Source of the DNA: Allium sativum
Lineage: Eukaryota; Streptophyta; Magnoliopsida; Asparagales; Amaryllidaceae
DNA length: 64,000 bases
Reading direction: 5' to 3'
Assembly: GCA_030737875.1 (NCBI GenBank)
Contig: CM060912.1
Span: forward strand, 884,267,199 to 884,331,198
Both the position numbers and the translations under genes were made by a program. This document shows, piece after piece, positions 1-11,741 of this stretch (positions within the stretch are counted from its first letter, which is position 1; the number at the start of each line of letters is the position of its first letter). The notes below the pieces were generated by a model. The model saw nothing but the letters and a program-made list of their open reading frames with translations, was not told the DNA's origin and ran no database searches.

Positions 1-573
1 CCAATTTCCAGTCGATTAAAATCAACTGAAACTGGTCAAACGCGTTTTCCTTTGCCACGCTCACATATTGATTCGAAAAATTATGAAATTTGAAACCTAG
101 CAATAACTTTACATCCCGGACCCAACAAAACTGGTTTCATCGAAATCCGAGGTTGTTTGCAAAATGTCCATTTTTAAGGGCCTGAATTCCATAGCGACTA
201 TTCAGAATTTTCAACTGGACATATCTTTTGATTCCCGCTACGAACTTTTGATTTTTCGGATTCGTTGGAAAGATATTCACTATTAGATCCTAATGTTTTT
301 GGTTTCACCAAAATCCGGATTGTTTTGCACCCGGTATGTTCGATTGAAATTTGAAATCGAATTATCGAACTACCGCGCCATTTTCAATTCCATTTATAAT
401 TATATATAATTATTTATATTCTAACGACGACGCGTATAATATATACGTTCGAATTATATTCGAAATAAATTTCTCGTCGATATTATTTAAAATAATTCAA
501 TTTAAATATTCAAATTCAGCTAAAATTGCCAAAATAAAAATTTTAAACTGGCCCAGATTTTCGGGTTATTACA
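1..573 (-). repeat. A1 left LTR, terminal 573 bp
   Basis: The segment ends on the plus strand in GGGTTATTACA. On the element strand this is an LTR start TGTAATAACCC next to a polypurine tract. It repeats at 34441-35013. Confidence 0.85.
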
Positions 574-586
574 ATCTCCCCCACTT
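574..586 (-). other. A1 polypurine tract
   Basis: On the minus strand it reads AAGTGGGGGAGAT directly before the LTR start TGTAATAACCC. The chromovirus at 31168-31180 has nearly the same tract. Confidence 0.8.
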
Positions 587-1594
587 AAAACTTTTCATCC
601 CCGAAAAGGAACAAAGTCGAACGTGGTTTGATCATTCAACTCTACGTTCGATCAGGCTTCCATTCTCCAACTCTTTAGTTTCTGAGAATTTTCAAAACTT
701 CAAAAATTTGGCTAACACCCTAAATTTTCGAAAAATTTCGCCATAACATCCCCTGCAATGGGAGCATCGGGGAATTTCAAATAGCTTCCCCGGTCCTTCA
801 GATCTCAAAAAGAAAAAGAAAAAGCCAAGCGGCTAGCCAATAGGCTCATAAAATCATCATCACCCAAACAAAACAGTAAATTATGTAGTAAACACTTACC
901 TATTTGTCGGGCAAACAAATTTTATTCTCTGCTCTAGCCTCCTTGCTATGACCTGTTCAATGATAGTATATGTATATGCAAGCAAATGCGACCAATTTTC
1001 AATATAGTTCGATATTTGATTCAATTAGGCATAATGGTTCAAATTAGCAAACAAATAAACAAACAACACAAACATCAATCAATTCGTGAATTAGAGTTTC
1101 AAATTCATAATTTTGATACATATACAAAAATCGTGTTTTTGATGCCAATTCACAACAATGTATTCTAGCTATATAAGTTTTGGTTCTCACACCAGCCTAA
1201 TGGAAATATATAGATATCACACCTTCGTCACTCGAAAATAAATACTGGTAACGCTGCAGCATTATCAGAATCATCCCCGGGCAACTAGAATGTGATTCTA
1301 TATCTACCCAATATATTAAAACTTTGAATATACGTTTGCAAGGCGTATATGCAAATTCTTTATATACTGAATTGTCCAAAATCAATATAAATAACTAATC
1401 AAATACGAATAATTGATTTAAATTTTCAAAACAAAATTTGTTTTCATTTTAAAAAATATACTCTTCACACTCGTTCTAGGATACTACTGATCCTATCTCT
1501 AACGAGTCATTCCCATTGGATATTACTAATCCAATATCTGATGAATTCTTTCGTATGGTTCTAACGTGCCTTGTTCTCTGCTTTGTAAACCAAA

Positions 1595-1606
1595 GCTCTA
1601 ATACCA
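1595..1606 (-). other. A1 primer binding site (initiator Met tRNA), one base changed
   Basis: The plus strand reads GCTCTAATACCA, two bases before the LTR start at 1609. The other elements here have GCTCTGATACCA, the complement of the common plant Met-tRNA primer site TGGTATCAGAGC. Confidence 0.8.
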
Positions 1607-1608
1607 AA

Positions 1609-3639
1609 TGAAGCGACCCAAAACTTCCCCGTAAAGGAAAGCGTCGGATAGTTCGAGAACAAACCACGACAGAACGCATATAAAAGAACATTTCATTGTA
1701 TATTACAACAATGCACCAGATTACAAGAATATACAGAGTATAAACAAATAAATATTGCACAGAAATATCAGAGATTTAAATTACATTACATAGCAGCAGA
1801 AAATAATACAATACACAACTAGAAGGAGATATACGGATACAAAGCTTTCCGGATATCGTTCCAGCTGTAAACCAGGATCCTGTGAATATAAATCTGCAAA
1901 ACCAAAACTACTAGCTGCCCGTGTCAAAAATAGGGGCACCCAGAGTTTAGGTTAAAACAATAAACTCCAGGTCAGTCATGTGACTGGTGTGAGAACTAAA
2001 ACAGTTATTAATCTTTATTTTAGATCATTAGGTAAATCAAGGGACCACGCCGTATAACACGGAACGGGTTTCCTCCCAAGAATACCAGTGCATAAAACAA
2101 ACAGCGCAATGCTAAATAAAGAAAAATGAAGCTGTTATAAGACCCAGGTCCCATCACACAATGCAACGCAGCCGAGGATAGGGTTTTCCCTTATAACAGC
2201 CAAAGAATGCTTGATACGGTTAAAACAAATCGTTTGATACTATTATAAGTGCATAGTGTATAAAGCAACTTCAAATCATAAGTATCAATCATAGGCGACA
2301 TGAGCGTCCCATGCCACTATGTCACCATATATAGGTTTACAAATAAAACTGCAAAGTCACGTATTTGGAAATTGGATTTCCATCTATGAACCGAGGCAAA
2401 AGATAGCCCTCAACCGTTTTCGTGACTCTCTAGCCCGAGCCACAGGGTCAGAGCGCATCGACCCTTGGATCGTCAGGGCCGGTCCACCGATGTGGATTAA
2501 ACTTAAACCCTGAACACTACGTCTCCCCACCCTATGGGGTGTAAGTCTGGTCCGTCTGCCGACCAGAATGCATCGGCCGAAACCGATATAACCGAGGCGC
2601 CTCGCAACAGCAACTACCACATAAGTCAAACTCGTCAGGGCGTGTAAAACCACTGACGCCACTTCTAACTAGAAAGAAACGCAAGTCCTCCCTGAGGTCC
2701 GTCTCCCGTTTTTGGTTCATACCGGGTGTGAAACACGCGAGGTAAACGTTACACAAAGCTACGCCACAAAGGCCGTGCTTTGATCATCACCACAATACTT
2801 TGCTTTTCAACAGAAGCCTCGATCAATTGCCACACAGGCAATTCACTCCATGCGTTTGATATCCATCAATATATAACCCCTGAGCTCGTACGTCTCAGAG
2901 AAGGGCGTTAAGCAAGAGAATAAATTCTCCGCCGCCAAACAGATATATATTTAATAGAGATCAATCACACGGACTAAAATCCAATGTCGGACACACAGTC
3001 CATTTACAAGGCCGTTCTGGGTCTGAACGAAACCGGAGGCACCTAGTACCCCGCATATCCATCGATCTCCAAGTACGTCTGGACGATCACCAACTGTTTC
3101 CATCTTCTTGGGTGTACAGCCCAATCAAGATCATCAGTTATCACCCAAACGACGTGAAGACTTCCGGTCTTCGACCACCGTCTTCATCTTCGACACCACG
3201 TCGAATCAGTTATTCAGAATGGGATAAACCCGGTCTTTCTGAATAACTCGCGTATATATTATAAAAGTGTTACACAAGCACAACATACGCCTCATTCCAA
3301 TTCAGAATATTCTTTTATTCAAATATTCCTATACTTTGGGAAAAGTTCCCATTAATTTTATCAAGATAAATTCTTTAAATTTATTCTTTAATCTCCTTTG
3401 AATATCAATTCAAACTAGTCGGGATTAGCGAACCACACCGAAGTAATCATTTATTTTATTTCCCAATCCCAACCTATTCATCCCATGAAGTAAAACTGGT
3501 AATACTTCATATCTACCACCATAGTGTTATCGGTAAATTCAATTACCATTTCACGTTCAAATCTGATTAAAGATTTAACCATCGCCTGGAGCAAAACTAG
3601 TGATACTCCACTTTCGATCATTTCAATCTAATTAAAGAT
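1609..3639 (-). repeat. A1 right LTR, segment 1 of 3
   Basis: It begins TGAAGCGACCC after the primer site and is homologous to the start of the A2 LTRs at 3640 and 11744. It is interrupted at 3640 by A2. The last five bases (AAGAT) are the target duplication. Confidence 0.85.
3635..3639. repeat. Target site duplication of A2, left copy (AAGAT)
   Basis: The second copy is at 18836-18840. The uninterrupted site is seen inside the A2 LTRs, for example near 13877-13885, where AAAGATTCATT is continuous. Confidence 0.9.
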
Positions 3640-5628
3640 TGTGAAAACCCGTAACTTCCCCGTGAAGGAAAGCGACGGATAGTTCGAGAACAAACCACAA
3701 CAGAACACATACAGAAGAACATTTCATCGTATATTACAACAATGCATCAGATTACAAGAATATACAGGGCATAAAAGAATATTACACAGAAATATCAGAG
3801 ATTTAAATTACATTTAAATACATCGCAGCGGAAAATAATACAATACACAACTAGAATGAGATATACGGATACAAAGCTTTCCGGATATCGTTCCAGCTGT
3901 AAACCAGGATCCTGTGAATATAAATCTGCAAAACCAAAACTACTAGCTGCCCGTGTCAAAATAGGGGCACCCAGAGTTTAGGTTAAAACAATAAACTCCA
4001 GGTCAGTCATGTGACTGGTGTGAGAACTAAAACAGTTAATCTTTATTTTAAAGTTAGATAAATCAAGGGACCACGCCGTATAACACGGAACGGGTTTCCT
4101 TCCAAGAATACCAGTGCGTAAAACAAACAGCGCAATGCTAAATAAAGAAAAATGAAGCTGTTATAAGACCCAGGTCCTATCACACAATGCAACGCAGCCG
4201 AGGATAGGGTTTTCCCTTATAACAGCCAAAGAATGCTTGATACGTTTAAAACAAATCATTTGATACTATTATAAGTGCATAGTGTATAAAACAACTTCAA
4301 ATCATAAGTATCAATCATAGGCGGCATGAATGGCCCATAACACTATGTCGCCATATATAAGTTTACAATCAAAACCGCAAATGTCGTATTGGAAGTTGGG
4401 TTATCATTTATGGTATGAACCGAGGCTAGGGGCAAGATCCTCACTGATTCGAGACTGCCTAGCCCGAGTCTCAGGAACAGCCGCAACTGCCCCATGGATC
4501 CTCAGGGCCGGTCCACCGATGTGGATTATTATACCTGAGCACTACGTTTCGCCGCCCTTTGGGGCGTAAGCGAGCCAACTAAATGACTCCATCGGTTCGA
4601 GAACGACCGATCAATCCGAGGCGCCTCGCAACAGCAACAACAACATAAGTCAAACTCGTCAGGGCGTGTAAAACCACTGACGCCACTTTTAGCTAGGAGG
4701 AAACGTAGGCCCTCCTTGAGGTCCGTCTCCCGTTTTTGGTTCATACCGGGTGTGAAACTCGCGAAGTAAGCGTTACACAAAGCTACGCCACAAAGGCCGT
4801 GCTTCGATCATCACCACAAGACTTTGCTTTTCAACAGAAGCCTTGATCATTTGCCACTTAGGCATGCCACACAGGCAATTCACTCCATGCGATTGATATC
4901 CATCAATATATAACCCCTGAGCTCGTACGTCTCAGAGAAGGGCGTTAAGCAAGAGAATAAATTCTCCGCCGCCAAACAGATATATATTCAATAGAGATCA
5001 ATCACACGGACTAAAATCCAATGTCAGACACACAGTCCATTTACAAGTCCGTTCTGGGTCTGAACGAAACCGGAGGCACCTAGTACCCCGCATATCCATC
5101 GATCTCCAAGTACGTCTGGACGATCACTAACTGTTTCCATCTTCTTGGGTGTACAGCCCAATCAAGATCATCAGTAATTACCCCAACGACGTGAAGACCT
5201 CCGGTCTTCGACCATCATCTTCATCTTCGACTTATCGTCGTATCAGTTATTCAGAATGGGATAAACCCGGTCTTCCCGAATAACTCGCGTATATTTTAAA
5301 TAAGTGTTACGCAAACACAACATACGCCTCATTCCAATTCATTAGTCACTAACCGTAAATTTATCAAGAGAATAATTCCCCAAATATTAACCCCGAAGGC
5401 CGAAACCAACATCAGATCAATATCCAGAAAACCATTCTGCTTGGCTAACCGACAGTTAATTTCTAATTTCACATTCATAGGGAAAGGTTCCCATTAATTT
5501 TATCAAAGATAAATTCTTTAATTTATTCTTTAATCTACCTTTGAATATCAATTCAAACTAGTCGGGATTAACGAAACTTACCGAAGTAATCATTTGTTTT
5601 AATTTCCCAATCCCAACCTATTTATCCC

Positions 5629-6080
5629 ATGAAGTAAAACTGGTAATACTTCATATCTAACACCACAGTGTTATCGGTAAATTCAATTACCATTTCACGT
5701 TCAAATCTAATTAAAGATTTAACTATCGCCCGGAGTAAAACTGGTGATACTCCATTCTCGATTATTTCAATCTAGTTAAAGATTCATTAAAACTCCACTT
5801 AGTTTTAATCGTTAACTGGGTTAAAGAATCAGTGTCATTTAAAACACGGTTCACGGTAAACCCAAAATATCATTCCATTAATTATCGGGTTAAAGAACAA
5901 GTGTTATTTAAAACACTGCCCACGATAAACCCAAAAATCAATATCAATTCAATTCCAATTAAATATTATTTAATTGGTACCTTTCATTAAATCTAAATAA
6001 AAAGATTTAATCATTTCTCAATTGGGTTCAAGAACAGTGTTAGTGAAGACACCATTCACGACAAACCCAAATCACATTCG
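5629..6080. repeat. Hairpin train in A2 left LTR
   Basis: At least ten short perfect stem-loops follow one another. Examples: ATGAAGTA/TACTTCAT at 5629-5654; AACAC/GTGTT at 5659-5672; GGTAA/TTACC at 5676-5691; AAATCT/AGATTT at 5703-5720; GGAGTA/TACTCC at 5732-5753; a 9-bp stem ATTAAAACT/AGTTTTAAT at 5786-5809; a 10-bp stem CCAATTAAAT/ATTTAATTGG at 5955-5977; a 9-bp stem ATTAAATCT/AGATTTAAT at 5986-6011. From about 5817 to 6075 there are three related foldback units, each beginning GGGTT and ending AACCC. The same train is at 13733-14185. In A1 it is split by the A2 insertion (3485-3639, continued from 18841). Confidence 0.8.
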
Positions 6081-6974
6081 ATATTCAATACAAGGCTCTG
6101 AATAGAAAATATATCGGCTTATATTCAATATCAAATTCTACGACTAACAAATGTCGTATTGGAAATAACGATATAAATATATATCTTTCAAATTTCCATA
6201 ACAACACCTGTATAATCACGAATTCCAACATCGAAATATTCCGAAGACAATTTCGATTCAAATCCACTCCAATGCAATCATTGGATATTCTGGTTATTTT
6301 TAAAACCCTTTTTAAATTCAATTTATTTATTTAAAAATAAATAGAATTATAATTCTAGTTCAAAACTAGTTCATTTCGATAAAAATCTATTTTTATCTTT
6401 TCAAATATGGAGTTTTTCATCCCAATTCTTTCTAAATCATTTCTTATGATTTTACACAAATTATTACTATTTTTAATAATTTTATCAAGGCCCGTACAGT
6501 CGATTTCCATCAATGGCCATCGAACTGCACTTACAGCGACCTTTTTCAAATTTGATTTGGACGTAACTCCAAATCCAACCGTTAGATTTCAAATTTCTAA
6601 TATTCGTTAGAAAGCTCTTTTCGATACGAACCCAACGGTTCCGGTTTTAGGAGAATCCGACGGTCGGATCTCCCGTAATGTCCGTTTGAAATAAATGGTC
6701 GAAATTCACGAACTGCCGCGGCGCGGCGCGTTCTATTCAGGCCATTATATTATATATATATAATATATACTTCGTCGATTTCTATTTAAAACGAATTATA
6801 TAAACAGTTTTAAATTCGTTTCAAAAGCAATTTCCACTTCCATTTCAATTCAAATCAAAATTGAATTCATCTTTATAAATTCGTTTTAAAATTCATTTCT
6901 ATTCAATTCAAATTTCAATTCAATTTGAATTCATTTCAATTCGCTTTCAATTCAATTTGAATTCGTTTTCAATT

Positions 6975-7309
6975 CATTTCGAAATCGTTTTCAATTCAAT
7001 TCATTTCGAAATCATTTTATATTCAATTCATTTCGAAATCGTTATATATTCAATTCATTTCGAAATCGTTATATATTCAATTCATTTCGAAATCGTTATA
7101 TATTCAATTCATTTCGAAATCGTTATATATTCAATTCATTTCGAAATCGTTATATATTCAATTCATTTCGAAATCGTTATATATTCAATTCATTTCGAAA
7201 TCGTTATATATTCAATTCATTTCGAAATCGTTATATATTCAATTCATTTCGAAATCGTTATATATTCAATTCATTTCGAAAACGTTATATATTCAATTCA
7301 TTTCAAAAT
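6975..7309. repeat. 27-bp tandem array, A2 left LTR
   Basis: About 12 copies of a 27-bp unit built on ATTTCGAAATCG and TATATTCAATTC. Because 27 is divisible by three, the array stays open as a nine-residue repeat (SIHFEIVIY), which is not a real protein. Confidence 0.9.
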
Positions 7310-7787
7310 GAATAAAATCGATATAAATATCGTTTACGTCAAAATGGCGTCAATCTGATCAACACGGCTTCATAAATTTCTATTTCAAATATTTTTATTT
7401 TAAAACTGGAATGAGGCCCAATCAATTACCATATAAAGTTAATTATATGGATTTTCATACAACACATGTATAATAGCCTTGAAAAATAATCAACCATCAA
7501 CCAATGTGCACTACACTGTATAAGCATCAAATATAGATATCTAACGCTTATAACAGCCTGTCAATCAATCGATCGACATATTTAATCAATCAGGATGAGT
7601 GAACTTCAAATTTCATCCCAACACCCGTGTGGGGTTTCAAACAATCAAACACAGATTTTATTTGTGCAGTTGGGCGATGTGTAAAATTTATCGACCCAAT
7701 CAATGTCCTTCAAATAAGTGTACATAAACAAACCGTCTGGTTTGTAAATGAATATTTATTTATTCACTTTCACTATATTCATATTCA

Positions 7788-7810
7788 CGTTAAAAATTAT
7801 ATTTTTAACG
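7788..7810. repeat. 10-bp perfect hairpin CGTTAAAAAT/ATTTTTAACG
   Basis: Stem arms are at 7788-7797 and 7801-7810 with loop TAT. It lies in an AT-rich part of the A2 left LTR and recurs in the right LTR and in A1. Confidence 0.75.
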
Positions 7811-8390
7811 ATAAAACATTTTATTCCAACATATGAATTTCTATTATTCATTTACACAATAAAATGATATTTTTATTTTCTAACATATTTTAGAAAATTT
7901 CGGCGGCATAACGGCACGATACTAGAAACGGGACGAGGCCTAGCCTTATCCCTGGTCTAGTGAAGGCCCACGCCATTCACACATCAATCATATTCAATTC
8001 GTTATGCAAACCACAAAATTTTGGAGTAAGAGTCTAACCTAGCCTTACTCCTTCGCCTTATAACGGCGCACGTCTAATCCTAACCAATTTATCGATTCGA
8101 TTTTTCACACCACAAACCACATTCAAACCAATATCGCAATCAATCACCAAACAGCCAAACAAACAAGTCCATGGTCTGTGGACGATTGTGTCGGGTGCTA
8201 CTAAACACCGTCTGCATCCTAGTATATATATATAACTAGAATAATTAAATTGAAAGGTGAGAAGTTCTCACTTATAGCTATCCTAGCTCCACGGCTCTTC
8301 ATTTGCAGAAGTCTTCGTCGTTTCGCCTTTTTGTCACCTTCGTTGCTGCTTTCACTACATACGTAAAAATCACATTTTTACTTCGCTATT

Positions 8391-9000
8391 CAATATATAA
8401 AAATCGAATTTTTAGTTCAAAGTTCAATATATAAAAATCGAATATTTAGTTCAAAGTTCAATATATAAAAATCAAATTTTTACTTCAAAGTTCAATATAT
8501 AAAAATCGAATTTTTAGTTCAAAGTTCAATATATAAAAATCGAATTTTTAGTTCAAAGTTCAATATACAAAAATCGAATTTTTAGTTCAAAGTTCAATAT
8601 ATAAAAATCGAATTTTTACTTCAAAGTTCAATATATAAAAATCGAATTTTTAGTTCAAAGTTCAATATATAAAAATCGAATTTTTAGTTCAAAGTTCAAT
8701 ATATAAAAATCGAATTTTTACTTCAAAGTTCAATATATAAAAATCGAATTTTTAGTTCAAAGTTCAATATATAAAAATCGAATTTTTAGTTCAAAGTTCA
8801 ATATATAAAAATCGAATTTTTAGTTCAAAGTTCAATATATAAAAATCGAATTTTTAGTTCAAAGTTCAATATATAAAAATCGAATTTTTACTTCAAAGTT
8901 CAATATATAAAAATCGAATTTTTAGTTCAAAGTTCAATATATAAAAATCGAATTTTTTGTTCAAAGTTCAATATATAAAAATCGAATTTTTAGTTCGACA
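8391..9000. repeat. 34-bp hairpin-unit tandem array, A2 left LTR
   Basis: About 18 copies of a 34-bp unit. Each contains AAAAATCGAATTTTT, a foldback with arms AAAAAT and ATTTTT, joined by TTAGTTCAAAG or TTACTTCAAAG. The order of the G and C unit variants is almost the same in the right LTR array (16513-17121), as expected for a young LTR pair. Confidence 0.9.
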
Positions 9001-9149
9001 AAAATCACAACCTTGATAAGGAAAAGAAATCTCATCTTTTCCTAATATAAAATTCCAGATTTTTCTTATATAAATCCCATTTTTTTGTCACATTAAAAAC
9101 TAATTTTTAAGCTGTGTTTTTAACATATAAAACTGATTTTAAAATTAAA

Positions 9150-9625
9150 TAAAAACTCACCGCTGTATAAATTCGAACCCGCCTAGAATCGGTCATCTTT
9201 GTTTCCCGTAGCCACTTTAGTCGCAGTAGCAGACGAAACAAAAAGGAACCAGCATGCAGAGACACTGAGTTGAGAAAGTACACCATCACGTGGTTGCTAA
9301 CTAAACTCTGCGTGCCGGAGGGAGGCAACCAAGGGTGCTGAGTCGGAGGCTTCTATCGCTAGTGGTTCTGAGGCGATAGAGCGAGTGCTAGATGGAGGCG
9401 TAGTAGGCTTCAGATGGATACGTGGTTGCAAGGCGTTGGCTGCGAGTGGGGAAAGAGGTGGAGCAGGTTCGGAAAACCATGAAGAGGGCTTGGGTTCGAC
9501 TTCGGTCTGCAGGTGAAGCTCCGACTGTTGCTCGGTCAGATGTCGCATGGCCTGGTGGTGGTTGCGAGCAATCGGAGAAGGCCATGATCTGGGAGAATCG
9601 ATTTTATTTTAGAATTTGGGCATAA
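9150..9625 (-). other. GC-rich island in A2 left LTR, possible captured or leader sequence
   Basis: This island stands out from the AT-rich LTR. On the element strand it carries short open stretches, the longest about 83 codons (9297-9548), rich in Pro, Ser, Thr and Ala. It ends near 9150 in CAGCG|GTGAGT, which has the form of a plant splice donor. I recognise no protein family. It repeats at about 17275-17750. Confidence 0.4.
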
Positions 9626-10707
9626 CATATTTGGGGAGGAGGGACACAAATCAGCTGTCAAAAATGAGAGAGGAAGAAAGCATTTTTTTTTCCTTTCATT
9701 TTTTTTTTAATTTCTGAAATAAAACGAACGGGGGGGGGGGGGGCTAGGTAGTTAAGGAGAGAGGAGAGTGGAGGGTTTTAAATTTTAATTTATTTAATTT
9801 ATTATTTTATTTTGCAAAAAGTTGACTTTCACATGCGACCTCTAAACGAGGCCCACCGCTTGTCGTCCCTAGCGTTTTACCCCCATTCCGAACACAATGG
9901 GATATGTATCACAGGCTAATTCGATAGTTACAATCAGTTTCCGTTGAAATTTACATTTAAACCGCTATATTGAATTTTAAACGTACATTTCAAATTACCG
10001 GGGCCCCATACGAACTCTAAAAATTCTAGAAAAATATTTTCTAGCTTTGTATTGACGATACGGTCCTAACAAAACTAGTTTCGTCGAATTCTGAGACCGT
10101 TTGAAAAATAGCCAATTTCCAGTCGATTAAAATCAACTAAAACTGGACAAACGCGTTTTCCTTTGCCACGCTCACATATTGATTCGAAAAGTTATGAAAT
10201 TTGGAATCTAGCAATAACTCGACATCACGGACCCAACAAAACTGGTTTCGTCGAAATCCGAGGTCGTTTGCAAAATGTCCATTTTTAAGGGCCTTATATA
10301 TATAAAAATATATATAAATTCCACAGCGACTATTTCTAATTTTAAACTGGACATATCTTATCATTTCTAAGATGAAATCTTGATTTTTCTGATTCGTTGG
10401 AAAGATATCATCAATTAGATTCCATTATTTTTGGTTTCACTAAAATCCGGATTGTTTTGCACCCAGTACATTCAATTGAAGTTTGAAATCGAATTATCGA
10501 ACTACCGCGCCATTTTCAATTCTATTTATAATTATATATAAATATTTATATTCTAACGACGACGTATATAAATATATACGTTCGAATTATATTCAAAATA
10601 AATTTCTCGTCGATATTATTTAAAATATTCCATTTTAAATATACAAAATTCGTTAAAATCGCCAAAATAAAAATTTCAAACTGGCTCGCATTTTACGGGT
10701 TGTTACA

Positions 10708-10720
10708 ATCTCCCCCACTT
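10708..10720 (-). other. A2 polypurine tract
   Basis: The minus strand reads AAGTGGGGGAGAT directly before the LTR start TGTAACAACCC. Confidence 0.85.
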
Positions 10721-11729
10721 AAAACTTTTCGTCCCCGAAAAGGAACAAACTCGAAAGTGGTTTGATTATTCAGCTCTACATTCGATCTGGCTTTCATTCT
10801 CCAACTTTTTAGTTTCTGAGAATTTCCAAAATCTCAAAAATTTGGCTAACACTCTAAATTTTTGAAAAATTTCGCCATAACCTCCCATGCACCGGGAGCA
10901 TCGGGGAATTTCAAATAGCTTCCCCGGTCCTTCAGATCTCAAAAAGAAAAAGAAAAAGCCAAGCGGCTAGCCAATAGGCTCACAAAATCATCATCACCCA
11001 AACAAAACAGGAAATTATGTAGTAAACATGTACCTATTTGTCGGGCAAACAAATTTTATTCTCGGCTCTAGCCTCCTTGCTATGACCTGTTCAATGATAT
11101 ACATGTATATGCAAGCTAATGCGACTAATTTCAATATAATTCAATATATGATTCAATTAGGCATAATGGTTCAAAATTATCAAACGATTAAACAAACAAC
11201 ACAAACATCAATCAATTAGTTGATTAGCTTTTCCAAATTCATAAATTTGATATATATACAAAAAATCATGTTTTTGATGCCAATTCACAACAAAGGGTTC
11301 TAGCTATATAAGTTTTGGTTCTCACACCAGCTTAATGGAAATATATAGAAAATCACACCTTCGAAACACGAACATAAATACTGATGATGTCATGACAATC
11401 ATCAGTACCATCTTCGGGCGACTAGAGTGTGATGCTATATCTATCCAATATATTAAAACTTCGAATACACGCAGATCAGACGTATACGCAAAATCTATAT
11501 ATACTAGATTGTCCACATTAATATAAATAAATAATCAAATACGAATAGTTGATTTAGATTTTCAAAACAAAAATTGTTTTCATTTGAAAAATATACTCTT
11601 CACACTTGTTCTAGGATACTACTGATCCCATCTCTAACGAGTCATTCTAATTGGATATTGCCAATCCAATATCTGATGAATTCTTTCGTATGGTTCTAAT
11701 GTGTCTTGTTCTCTGCTTTGTAAACCAAA

Positions 11730-11741
11730 GCTCTGATACCA
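11730..11741 (-). other. A2 primer binding site (initiator Met tRNA)
   Basis: The plus strand reads GCTCTGATACCA, that is TGGTATCAGAGC on the element strand, two bases from the LTR end. Confidence 0.9.

Larger units (their letters stand above)
574..1608 (-). mobile_element. A1 internal domain, non-coding
   Basis: These 1035 bp lie between polypurine tract and primer site. They hold no gag or pol frame. Two short stretches are conserved in A2, B and C: one on the polypurine-tract side (about 730-920, with a GCCAAGCGGCT motif) and one on the primer side (about 1233-1320 and 1475-1606). The length is almost exactly that of the A2 interior (1036 bp), so the small interior is a family trait and not a random deletion. 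Confidence 0.8.
3640..10707 (-). repeat. A2 left LTR (3' LTR on the element strand)
   Basis: It runs from TGTGAAAACCC to GGGTTGTTACA. It contains a hairpin train (5629-6080), a 27-bp tandem array (about 6975-7309), a 34-bp hairpin array (about 8391-9000), a GC-rich island (about 9150-9620) and a run of 14 G near 9730. Confidence 0.9.

Noticed and set aside
351..746. 131-codon frame spanning the A1 LTR end, polypurine tract and interior
   Set aside because: It crosses a functional element boundary on the strand opposite to transcription.
6957..7358. 133-codon open frame with nine-residue repeats (also 15070-15471, and 149 codons at 20019-20468)
   Set aside because: It arises because the tandem unit is 27 bp, a multiple of three. 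It is antisense to the element and has no protein-like composition.
8391..9000. CRISPR-like regular array
   Set aside because: The units are fully tandem with no unique spacers, in a plant LTR. There is no cas gene.
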